Origin: an uncultured Clostridia bacterium | GTDB lineage: Bacteria > Bacillota > Clostridia > Oscillospirales > Acutalibacteraceae | Assembly: GCA_946628455.1 (NCBI GenBank) | Contig: CAMOWP010000005.1 | Span: forward strand, 1 to 23,573 | Direction: 5' to 3' | Length of the DNA: 23,573 nt | In this document: in pieces, positions 12,380 to 19,894 of the stretch | Numbering within the stretch: the stretch's first letter is position 1 | Layout of the letters: each line of letters opens with the position of its first letter | Notes under the pieces: model-generated | Told to the model about the DNA's origin: nothing | Databases searched by the model: none | The model's input: only the letters and a program-made list of their open reading frames with translations | Program-made: the position numbers and the translations under genes

Positions 12380-15175
12380 TTATTTTAAAAGCTCTTTCAT
12401 AGTTGCCGCGCATTCGGCGCAAAGGGTCGGATGCTCAGCGCAGGAGCCTACTGAGGTTGAGAATTTCCAGCAGCGCTCGCACTTTTCGCCGTCTGCCTTT
12501 GCAACGCTTACGCTGAGGCCTGCAACGTCGCCCTCGAATTCTCCCTTACCGTCTGCAAGCTCAACTGCAGAGGTGATAAAGATTTCGGGAAGCGCGCTTT
12601 CAACTGAGCTGAGGAATTCCTTAAGCTCGCCGTCAGCGTGAAGGATTATCTTAGCCTCAAGCGGCTTGCCGATAATCTTATCGCGCCTTGCGATTTCAAG
12701 CGCCTTCTGAACGTCAGTTCTTACATCGTGGATTCTGTCCCACTTAGCGATGAACGCCTCGTCAGCGTCAATATACTTTTCGCTCGGGATATCGTTGAAG
12801 AGCGGTGACTCGGGATTTCTTGAGGAATCGTGCTTCATCTCTCTCCAGATTTCATCGCAGGTAAATGCAAGGATAGGTGTGAGAACGAGAGTGAGCGCGT
12901 CAAGCACCTTGTAAAGAACGGTCTGAGCGGCTCTTCTTGACTTTGATTCGGGAGCAGAGGTATAAAGTCTGTTTTTGAGAACGTCAAAGTAGAAATTACT
13001 CATATCAACAACGCAGAAATTATGAAGCGCGTGAGCGGTGGTGTGATACTCATAATTATCATAGCCTGCTCTTGCGGTTTCAAGCACCTCGTCAAGCTTC
13101 ATAAGAGCGTACTTATCAAGCTCCTCCAATTCCTCGTTGGGAACGATGTCCTTATCGGGGTCAAAATCATAGAGATTGCCGAGGCAGTATCTCGCCGTGT
13201 TACGGATTTTTCTGTAGTTATCAGAAATCTGCTTGATAATCTCATCGCTGATACGGATATCAGCGTGATAATCTGCAGAAGCTACCCAGAGCCTGAGAAT
13301 ATCTGCGCCGAACTTATTCATAACGTCTCTCGGGTCAACGCCGTTACCGAGGGATTTTGACATCTTTCTGCCTTCGCCGTCAACAGTCCAGCCGTGGGTG
13401 ATAATCTGCCTGAACGGAGCTCTCCTGCCCGCTGCAACAGATGTGAGAAGGGAGGACTGGAACCAGCCTCTGTACTGGTCTGCACCCTCAAGATAAACGT
13501 CTGCAGGCCAGCTGAGGTTAGGTCTATTCTTGCATACTGCAAAGTGAGATGAACCTGAGTCGAACCAGACGTCCATTATATCCTTTTCCTTATCAAATCC
13601 GTTTGCCTTGCCGCAGTGAGGGCAGGTAAAGCCTTCGGGAAGGAAATATTCAGCGTCGTGAGCAAACCAGGAATCGGAGCCTTCCTTACCGAAAATCTCG
13701 GAAACCTTAGCCATAACGCCTTCATCAATAATCTCTTTTCCGCAATCCTTACAGTAAACAACGGGAATCGGAACGCCCCATTTTCTCTGACGGGAGATAC
13801 ACCAGTCTGCGCGCTCCTGCACCATTGACTGAAGCCTGTCCTTACCCCACTCGGGATACCATTTAACGTCCTCGGCAGCCTCAACGGCAGCCTCCTTGAA
13901 ATCATCGACAGAGCAGAACCACTGTGAGGTAGCTCTGAAGATAACGGGCTTATGGCATCTCCAGCAATGAGGATACTGGTGCTTAATCTTCTTAAGCGCA
14001 AAGAGATTGCCTGTTTTTTCAAGATGCTCTGCGATAGGCTTGTTTGCCTCCTCGGTTGAAAGCCCTGCAAACTGACCTGCTTCCTCTGTTAAAATTCCCT
14101 TGTCGTTTACGGGAACAACAATCGGGATTTCAGGATATTTCTTGCAGACAACAAAGTCGTCGACACCGTGACCCGGAGCTGTGTGAACGCAGCCTGTACC
14201 GCTTTCAAGCGTTACGTGGTCGCCTACGATAACGAGAGAGGTTCTGTCAATAAACGGATGAGCAGTTTTCATATATTCAAGCTCAGCGCCGCGGATAATT
14301 CCAACCGTTTCCCAGTCTTCAACGCCTGCATCTGCGAATGCAACGGGCGCAAGGTCTGTTGCCATAACGTAGTATTCGCCGTTAGCCTTGAGAAGAGAAT
14401 ACTCATAATTAGGGCCAACGCATATTGCGAGGTTTGCGGGAAGGGTCCAGGTTGTTGTTGTCCAGATTACGAAATATGTTTTATCAAGGTCAGCGCCGAG
14501 GGCTTCAAGCTTGCCCATATCGTCCGTAACCTTGAACTTAACATAAATTGAGTGGCAAGGGTCCTCGCCGTATTCAATCTCAGCCTCTGCAAGAGCCGTA
14601 TTACAGTCCGAGCACCAGTAAACGGGCTTTAAGCCTTTATAGATATAGCCCTTCGAAGCCATTGAAGCGAAAACCTTAATCTGCTCCTCCTCAAATTCCT
14701 TCTGAAGAGTGATATAAGGCTTATCCCATTCGCCGATAACGCCCATACGCTTGAAGCTTTCGCGCTGGATGTCAACGAAGCCGAGAGCTGTATCGCGGCA
14801 AATCTGACGAAGCTCAACGTCGCTGATATTTGAATCAGCGGTGATGCCCGCCTTCTTTCTTGCTGCAAGCTCTGTAGGAAGGCCGTGAGTATCCCAGCCC
14901 GGTACATACGGAGACTGGAAGCCTGTCATATTCTTATATCTTACAATAAAATCCTTGAGCGTTTTATTGAGCGCGTGGCCGATATGGATATCGCCGTTAG
15001 CATACGGAGGGCCGTCGTGAAGGACGAAACGCGGCTTATCTGCGCCGAGCTCCATAAGCTTTTTATACTGGTCTGTCTCCTCCCATCTTTTGAGGAACTC
15101 AGGCTCTCTCTGGGGGAGCGAGGCTCTCATGGGGAAATCGGTCTTAGGTAAATTTAAGGTTTGATTATAGTCCAT
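12380..15175 (-). CDS. ileS: Isoleucyl-tRNA synthetase
   Basis: A 931-residue class I aminoacyl-tRNA synthetase that charges tRNA-Ile. The Rossmann core carries HIGH (64-67) in GDIHIGHALN and KMSKS (604-608). The CP1 editing domain shows TTTTWTLPAN and GTGCVHTAPGHG, used to hydrolyse Val-tRNA-Ile. The C-terminal zinc finger has C899, C902, C919 and C922 (CERCW...CAEC). Length and zinc finger fit the bacterial type 1 enzyme. AAGGAG (15191-15186) is well placed before the ATG. It sits 32 bases after divIVA, as in many Gram-positives. No T-box leader fits in this gap, so regulation by uncharged tRNA is not visible here. Confidence 0.98.
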   Translation of the reverse strand: MDYNQTLNLPKTDFPMRASLPQREPEFLKRWEETDQYKKLMELGADKPRFVLHDGPPYANGDIHIGHALNKTLKDFIVRYKNMTGFQSPYVPGWDTHGLPTELAARKKAGITADSNISDVELRQICRDTALGFVDIQRESFKRMGVIGEWDKPYITLQKEFEEEQIKVFASMASKGYIYKGLKPVYWCSDCNTALAEAEIEYGEDPCHSIYVKFKVTDDMGKLEALGADLDKTYFVIWTTTTWTLPANLAICVGPNYEYSLLKANGEYYVMATDLAPVAFADAGVEDWETVGIIRGAELEYMKTAHPFIDRTSLVIVGDHVTLESGTGCVHTAPGHGVDDFVVCKKYPEIPIVVPVNDKGILTEEAGQFAGLSTEEANKPIAEHLEKTGNLFALKKIKHQYPHCWRCHKPVIFRATSQWFCSVDDFKEAAVEAAEDVKWYPEWGKDRLQSMVQERADWCISRQRKWGVPIPVVYCKDCGKEIIDEGVMAKVSEIFGKEGSDSWFAHDAEYFLPEGFTCPHCGKANGFDKEKDIMDVWFDSGSSHFAVCKNRPNLSWPADVYLEGADQYRGWFQSSLLTSVAAGRRAPFRQIITHGWTVDGEGRKMSKSLGNGVDPRDVMNKFGADILRLWVASADYHADIRISDEIIKQISDNYRKIRNTARYCLGNLYDFDPDKDIVPNEELEELDKYALMKLDEVLETARAGYDNYEYHTTAHALHNFCVVDMSNFYFDVLKNRLYTSAPESKSRRAAQTVLYKVLDALTLVLTPILAFTCDEIWREMKHDSSRNPESPLFNDIPSEKYIDADEAFIAKWDRIHDVRTDVQKALEIARRDKIIGKPLEAKIILHADGELKEFLSSVESALPEIFITSAVELADGKGEFEGDVAGLSVSVAKADGEKCERCWKFSTSVGSCAEHPTLCAECAATMKELLK

Positions 15176-15207
15176 TGGTTATAACTCCTTGAGTTTTATT
15201 TATGTAA

Positions 15208-16446
15208 TTATTTCTTTTTCTTGAAAAAGCCCTTGAATTTCGGCTCATCGTCGTCATCCTCGTCATCATCGGGAGGGATAAGTGAAATAGTCTTGGTCTT
15301 GTCAAGATGAGCGTCCTCAGTTTTTACGTTAAAGTAATTTTCAAAAGGGAGCTTTTCATCGAAAAGTGATTTTTCCTCCATCTCAGGCTCTTCCGTTATT
15401 TCAAAAACCTGATTTTTGGATTTATCAATCGGAGTGATTTCATCAGCTGAAAACGCAGCTACGGCAGCCATAGGGTCAAGCGGCTCCTCGTCAGCCTCAG
15501 GCTCGTCGGGGATAATTTCAATTATCTCCTCCTCGGGTGCGCTCTCCTCAGCGGCGCTCTCTTCTGCAGCCGTCTCCTCTGCAGGAGCACTCTCCTCAAC
15601 AGGAGCGGCTTCCTCTGCAGGCACCTCCTCAGCTTCGGGAGCAGCCTCTTCAATTACCTCCTGAGCGGGCTCCTCATACTGAGGCTTTTCAAGCTTTACC
15701 TCGCCCGGGATTGCGCTTTTAATTTCATCTATTTCGGAAACGAGAGAGCTTACCTCGCTTTTAACGGAGTCAAGCTTCTTTTCCTCATCGTTCTCCTCGC
15801 TGCTGTAAAGCTTAGCTGCGTTGAGAGCCTCAAGCTGCTCTGAATAGAGGCTCTTGAGGTTGTCTATAAAAACAGCCGCATTTCTTCTGAGGGTGGCGTT
15901 AAGAAGCTCGTAAGCCTCCTTCTCCTCCTGAGATTTCTTAACAAGCTCGTCTGAAATCTCCTTTGCCTGGTCAAGAATATTCTGTGCAACTATCTGAGAT
16001 GAGCTGATAGCCTCGTTTGATTTCTTTTCAGCGTCGGAAACAATTGCGTCAGCCTCGTCAGTTTTCTGCTTGATTATTGCAGAGGAATAATCCCTCGCCT
16101 CGGCAACAATTTTATCAGCCTTTGCCTGAGCCTCGTTAACTCTTGTGTCAGCCCGGAGCTTGCTGTCGGCAATAAGCTTTTCAGCCTCATCGGTTGAATC
16201 CTTTTTAATTCTGTCCGCCATTTTCTGCGCGGTAATAAGAGCTGTTTTGATTGAATCCTCTTCAGCTCTGTACTCTTCAATTTTAGAAGCGAGGACCTCG
16301 AGCTTATGATAAAGCTCCTTGTTTTCGTTTTCATACGCTTCAATAGTTGAAGCGGCCTCGTTGATAACGGTGTTAACCTCATCAATGCTGTAGCCGAGGT
16401 CAACCTCTTTGATTTCAACGTTTCTTAAATCGTTTGCACTGATCAT
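15208..16446 (-). CDS. divIVA: DivIVA-family cell division/polarity protein
   Basis: A 412-residue DivIVA-like coiled-coil protein that binds curved membrane at septa and poles. The N-terminal DLRNVEIKEVDLGYSIDEVN block (6-25) is the lipid-binding domain, followed by a long coiled coil rich in Ala, Lys, Glu and Asp (to about 240). Then comes a low-complexity acidic stretch of EEAAPxEE-like repeats (about 255-330) and a C-terminus with an Asp run followed by a basic KFKGFFKKKK tail. It is much longer than B. subtilis DivIVA (164 residues), as in many Clostridia. The ATG at 16446 is preferred because AGAGG lies eight bases upstream; a TTG 18 bases earlier is less likely. It lies between sepF and ileS. 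Confidence 0.92.
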   Translation of the reverse strand: MISANDLRNVEIKEVDLGYSIDEVNTVINEAASTIEAYENENKELYHKLEVLASKIEEYRAEEDSIKTALITAQKMADRIKKDSTDEAEKLIADSKLRADTRVNEAQAKADKIVAEARDYSSAIIKQKTDEADAIVSDAEKKSNEAISSSQIVAQNILDQAKEISDELVKKSQEEKEAYELLNATLRRNAAVFIDNLKSLYSEQLEALNAAKLYSSEENDEEKKLDSVKSEVSSLVSEIDEIKSAIPGEVKLEKPQYEEPAQEVIEEAAPEAEEVPAEEAAPVEESAPAEETAAEESAAEESAPEEEIIEIIPDEPEADEEPLDPMAAVAAFSADEITPIDKSKNQVFEITEEPEMEEKSLFDEKLPFENYFNVKTEDAHLDKTKTISLIPPDDDEDDDDEPKFKGFFKKKK

Positions 16447-16473
16447 ATTCTTATCCTCTTTCAAAATTATTTA

Positions 16474-16995
16474 TTACATAAACATTCCGTTGTTTTCAAG
16501 CTCATCAATTAAATCGCCCATAACGTCAACGTTATAAGGAGTAATGATATAGGTTGAATTTGCAACTCTTTTAATCTGACCGTTATTTGCGTAAGCAACG
16601 CCTGAAAGGAAATCAAGCAGGCGCCTTGCGATGTCTCTGTTAGTTCCTTCAAGGTTTAAAACAACAGTTCTTCTTTCATTGAGGTTGTCGGCAATCTGAG
16701 CTGCCTCCTCATATCTTTCAGGCTTAACAAGAACAACCTGAAGCTGAGCCGTTGTGTGAATGTTAACAACCTTATCGTTGCCCCTTGAGCTTCTTCTGAT
16801 TGAGCGCTCTGCGCGCTCAGACCTCTCCTCTCTTTCATACGAAGGAGCGGAGGTGCGCTCAAAGCTTCTTTCGCGCTCTCTTGCGGGAGCTAAATTGGAA
16901 GATGAAGAGCCAAAGGAATTGCCCTCATCATAGTATTCATCAAAATCGTCCTCATCGTCGCCGATAATTTCTTTTACCTTATCAAAAAATCCCAT
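16474..16995 (-). CDS. sepF: Cell division protein SepF
   Basis: A 173-residue FtsZ-binding protein that tethers and organises the Z-ring. MGFFDKVKEIIG (1-12) is the N-terminal amphipathic membrane-binding helix. A charged, Arg/Glu/Ser-rich linker (about 13-72) follows. The C-terminal SepF domain (about 73-173) contains VVLVKPERYEEA, NLNERRTVVLNLEG and the RRLLDFLSGVAYANNGQIKRVANSTYIITP block. AGAGG lies shortly before the ATG. Neighbours ylmE and divIVA match the conserved Gram-positive order, except that ylmG and ylmH, which often lie between sepF and divIVA, are missing (28 bases only). Confidence 0.97.
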   Translation of the reverse strand: MGFFDKVKEIIGDDEDDFDEYYDEGNSFGSSSSNLAPARERERSFERTSAPSYEREERSERAERSIRRSSRGNDKVVNIHTTAQLQVVLVKPERYEEAAQIADNLNERRTVVLNLEGTNRDIARRLLDFLSGVAYANNGQIKRVANSTYIITPYNVDVMGDLIDELENNGMFM

Positions 16996-17015
16996 CTTTT
17001 CAACCTCTCGCTTTC

Positions 17016-17741
17016 TTAAAAATATTGTCTCGCTCCGAAGATAGCGGAGCCGACTCTTACTATATTTGACCCCTCGGCTACGGCGGTTTCATAATCTCCG
17101 CTCATACCCATTGAGAGAATATCCATATTTATATTATCTAAGTTTTTATCCCTAATGTCAATAAATGTTTTGTGCATTATTTCAAAATATTTTCTGACCT
17201 CGCTGCCGCTGCATATCGGAGGGATTGTCATGAGCCCTTTAACCTTGATATTTTCAAGCTCTGCAATTTCGCACAGAAGCTCCTCAAGCCCCTCAAGAAA
17301 GATTCCGCTTTTTGATTCCTCCTGCCCGATGTTTACCTCAACAAGAATATTGCTGATAACATCCTTTTTGACGGACTGCTTGCTGATTTCCCTTGCAAGG
17401 TGAAGCGAATCAACGGATTCAATCATATCAACCTCGCCCACAATCTGTCTGACCTTGTTTGTCTGAAGGTGACCGATAAGGTGCTTTTCAACTCCGTTTA
17501 AATGAAGCGAGTCGCGCTTGCCTAAATATTCCTGAACTCTGTTTTCACCGATTAAATCAGCGCCGTCGTCAAGAACGGGGTTGATATAAGCTGCATCAAC
17601 CGTTTTGGTAACGCACATCAGCCTGACGTCCTTTTCGCTCCTTCCTGCCTTTACGGCAGTTTCAAGAACATTATTTTTAATTCTTCTGTAATTATCTACA
17701 GTTTGCTGAATTCTTTTCTCATCAGGTATAAACCTTTCCAT
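17016..17741 (-). CDS. ylmE: YggS/YlmE-family PLP-binding homeostasis protein
   Basis: A 241-residue PLP-binding protein with an alanine-racemase-like TIM barrel and no known enzyme activity; relatives (YggS, PLPBP) keep pyridoxal phosphate and amino-acid pools in balance. K46 in LMCVTKT is the PLP-binding lysine. Other family blocks are GENRVQEY, HLIGHLQTNKV, LVEVNIGQEESKSG, GLMTIPP and LSMGMSGDYETAVAEGSNIVRVGSAIFG. AGGAG lies seven bases before the ATG. It overlaps the HlyD-like gene by 20 bases and lies 20 bases before sepF, the usual position for ylmE. Expected length. Confidence 0.96.
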   Translation of the reverse strand: MERFIPDEKRIQQTVDNYRRIKNNVLETAVKAGRSEKDVRLMCVTKTVDAAYINPVLDDGADLIGENRVQEYLGKRDSLHLNGVEKHLIGHLQTNKVRQIVGEVDMIESVDSLHLAREISKQSVKKDVISNILVEVNIGQEESKSGIFLEGLEELLCEIAELENIKVKGLMTIPPICSGSEVRKYFEIMHKTFIDIRDKNLDNINMDILSMGMSGDYETAVAEGSNIVRVGSAIFGARQYF

Positions 17742-18957
17742 CCCAAAGCTCCTTTCCCTGTGTAATTATCTGGTCATGAAGCCTGATTCCTTTAGGGTTA
17801 TCGGGCTCGTATTTAACAATTACCCAGTCATCATCTGAATATATTACCTCTGTTTCACGGAAATTAACCTGACTTGAAACGAGCGCGTACACGCCCTTTT
17901 TATCAGCGTTTACGTGAAGCGCGGAGGCGGGAAGCTTTATTCCCTCATATGAACGGATGCGGATTTCAATATCCTCACGCCTTAACGAGGCAAGCTTGCC
18001 ATTCATATCATTACATCTGAGAATAAGCGCCGTCTTTGTTTGCCCCGGTACAGGGTCCGCGCCGCTAAGGATTTCAGCGTTTATCGTTGTATCGTCGCTG
18101 TTTTTAAGGGCAACCGTTACCTTCTGATTATCCTTAAGCCCCTTGACCTCCTCAACGTCAAGCACGCATTCAAAATACCACACATAGCTTGTAATCAGCT
18201 TTCCGAGCGAATTCTTTTCGCTCTCCTTTTTCTTTGAGGTATCCTCAAGCGCCTTTTCAATATCGCTCACCGTGGCCTCTGCCGCCTTATCATAAGGGAT
18301 AACGTTTTCATAGCCGTCCGTATAGCTTGAGAAAACGCCTGAGGTCTCCGAGCTTACGTAATCATTCGGTGTTGAGGAAGCCGAATATTTTTCAAGCTCC
18401 TTGTTAAGAGACTGAATAATTTTCATTAAGTCAACGTCCTCGCCGATAAGCATCTGCCGTCTCAGCAGGCTGTCGTTAATGCTGTTTCCCGTCTCCTGAA
18501 GAGCGTTGATATCGTTGTTATTCATTGCTCTTATGTAGCTGTTCAGCTTACTTTCAACCTCGGAATTGATGCTCTCAACGCTCGAGGTCTGAGCAATGGT
18601 CTGAGTTTCGAGCTTTTCATAGTATGCAATTTCCTTCTGAATTTCAGCATACTTTGAATAATCCGTTGCCTTTTTTGTGTCAGAAAAGGTCATGGCAACG
18701 TTGCCGCCTGCGTTCACCTTGTCGCCGTCGCCGACGCAGGGCACCGTTACAACACCTTCGGGAGACTGCAGGGTGTGCTCGTCTCTTACTACTACGGCGG
18801 TTGCGCTAACAGATTCAAAGGTTATGCTTTTTTCCGCCTCAACGGTTTCAAGCTTAATATGCGTTACGGAATAAAACTGAACGAAGATATAAACAAATAT
18901 CGCTATTATCGCAACAGCCATAAGAATATTATTTAATTTTACTTTTCTGCCGCTCAA
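17722..18957 (-). CDS. HlyD-like single-span membrane protein upstream of ylmE-sepF
   Basis: A 411-residue protein with one N-terminal membrane helix (about 10-31) and a large extracytoplasmic part. Residues about 50-95 look like half of a lipoyl/barrel-sandwich domain (VVVRDEHTLQSPEGVVTVPCVGDGDKVNAGGNVAMTF). A helical region (about 95-255) follows, then a beta-rich C-terminal part with KLPASALHV and GVYALV, as in HlyD/membrane-fusion adaptor proteins. The start is TTG, fixed by GAGGAG (18971-18966) eight bases upstream. No ABC or RND transporter gene is near, and the organism seems to be monoderm, so an efflux-adaptor role is doubtful. Position in the division cluster suggests an envelope role (inference). 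Confidence 0.8.
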   Translation of the reverse strand: MSGRKVKLNNILMAVAIIAIFVYIFVQFYSVTHIKLETVEAEKSITFESVSATAVVVRDEHTLQSPEGVVTVPCVGDGDKVNAGGNVAMTFSDTKKATDYSKYAEIQKEIAYYEKLETQTIAQTSSVESINSEVESKLNSYIRAMNNNDINALQETGNSINDSLLRRQMLIGEDVDLMKIIQSLNKELEKYSASSTPNDYVSSETSGVFSSYTDGYENVIPYDKAAEATVSDIEKALEDTSKKKESEKNSLGKLITSYVWYFECVLDVEEVKGLKDNQKVTVALKNSDDTTINAEILSGADPVPGQTKTALILRCNDMNGKLASLRREDIEIRIRSYEGIKLPASALHVNADKKGVYALVSSQVNFRETEVIYSDDDWVIVKYEPDNPKGIRLHDQIITQGKELWDGKVYT

Positions 18958-18959
18958 GC

Positions 18960-19886
18960 TTAAAACTCCTCACTTAAAAATTTTTCAGATATCGCCTGCG
19001 CCCTGTCAAAAAGCTCGCTTTTTTCAAGCTCATCGGCGTAAAGCCAGACGGTTTTTTCATTTTTACGGAACCATGTCAGCTGCCTTTTAGCATAGTGGCG
19101 CGTTTCCTTTTTAAGATTTTCAGCCGCCTCGGCAAGAGTTATCTCGCCGTCAATATACGGCTTAAGCTCCTTGTGGCCGATTGCCTGCCTTGCGGTTTTG
19201 CCCGCTTCACCGAGCCTTGCTCTTGCCTCTGCCTCAAGCCCTTTTTCAAGCATTAAATCAACCCTGCGGTTAATTCTTTCATAGAGCTTATTTCTGTCTT
19301 TATAATTAATGCCGATGTAAAGCGCCTCAAACGGGCTTTCTTCATCGTGCGAGCGCTCGTTTTGCTCCGTCTTGCTTACACCGCCGTAATAAAGCTCAAG
19401 CGCTCTTATAACTCTTTTACGGTTGTTTTTATGAACTGTTCCTGCTGCTTCAGGGTCAACTCTTTCAAGTTCCTCAAAAAGCTCGTTGTTGCTTTTATCG
19501 CTGAGCCTCTGCCTTGTTTCCTCGTCAGCTCCGACCTCGGAAAATTGAAGGTTATTCACAAGCGAATCGATAAACAGCCCTGTTCCGCCGACGATAATCG
19601 GAACTCTGCCCCTTGATTTTATTTCAAACGCCTTTTCCTTTGCAAGCCTTACGAAATCGGCAACGGAAAAGGTTTCGTCTGCACTGAGAAATTCAAGAAG
19701 ATGATGAGGTATTCCCTGCTGCTCCTCAGCAGTTGCCGCCGCTGTTGCAACGGGCATTCCCTTATACACCTGCATTGAATCCGCAGATATTACCTCTCCT
19801 CCGAGCCTTTTTGCAAGCTCGACTCCGAGCGCCGTTTTTCCCGAAGCGGTTGCGCCTACAACGCAGATAATCTTGATTTTTTCCAT
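18960..19886 (-). CDS. miaA: tRNA dimethylallyltransferase
   Basis: A 308-residue enzyme that transfers a dimethylallyl group from DMAPP to N6 of A37 in tRNAs reading UNN codons. The P-loop GATASGKT (11-18) is followed by GGEVISADSMQVYKGM, VGGTGLFIDSL, the RVIRALE block, GLEAEARA and the C-terminal TRHYAKRQLTWFRK motif. Length is typical. It lies eight bases after mutL, in the mutS-mutL-miaA order common in Firmicutes. The hfq gene that often follows is not here; the next gene is the HlyD-like protein, two bases away. Confidence 0.97.
   Translation of the reverse strand: MEKIKIICVVGATASGKTALGVELAKRLGGEVISADSMQVYKGMPVATAAATAEEQQGIPHHLLEFLSADETFSVADFVRLAKEKAFEIKSRGRVPIIVGGTGLFIDSLVNNLQFSEVGADEETRQRLSDKSNNELFEELERVDPEAAGTVHKNNRKRVIRALELYYGGVSKTEQNERSHDEESPFEALYIGINYKDRNKLYERINRRVDLMLEKGLEAEARARLGEAGKTARQAIGHKELKPYIDGEITLAEAAENLKKETRHYAKRQLTWFRKNEKTVWLYADELEKSELFDRAQAISEKFLSEEF
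18966..18971 (-). promoter_or_regulatory. Ribosome site supporting a TTG start of the HlyD-like gene
   Basis: GAGGAG on the minus strand, eight bases before TTG (18957-18955), lying inside the last codons of miaA. No ATG is in frame nearby, so the start rests on this site. Confidence 0.7.
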
Positions 19887-19894
19887 ATCTATAT

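Noticed and set aside
13576..14070. Minus-strand open frame of 164 codons within ileS
   Set aside because: Out-of-frame shadow of ileS; the composition is rich in Arg, Leu and Ser with no motif, and it has no separate ribosome site worth noting.
15176..15207. T-box riboswitch before ileS
   Set aside because: Only 32 bases lie between divIVA and ileS, too short for a T-box; only a ribosome site is present.
15416..15664. Plus-strand Ser/Ala/Gly-rich frame opposite divIVA
   Set aside because: Mirror of the acidic Glu/Ala repeat codons in divIVA; no promoter or ribosome site.
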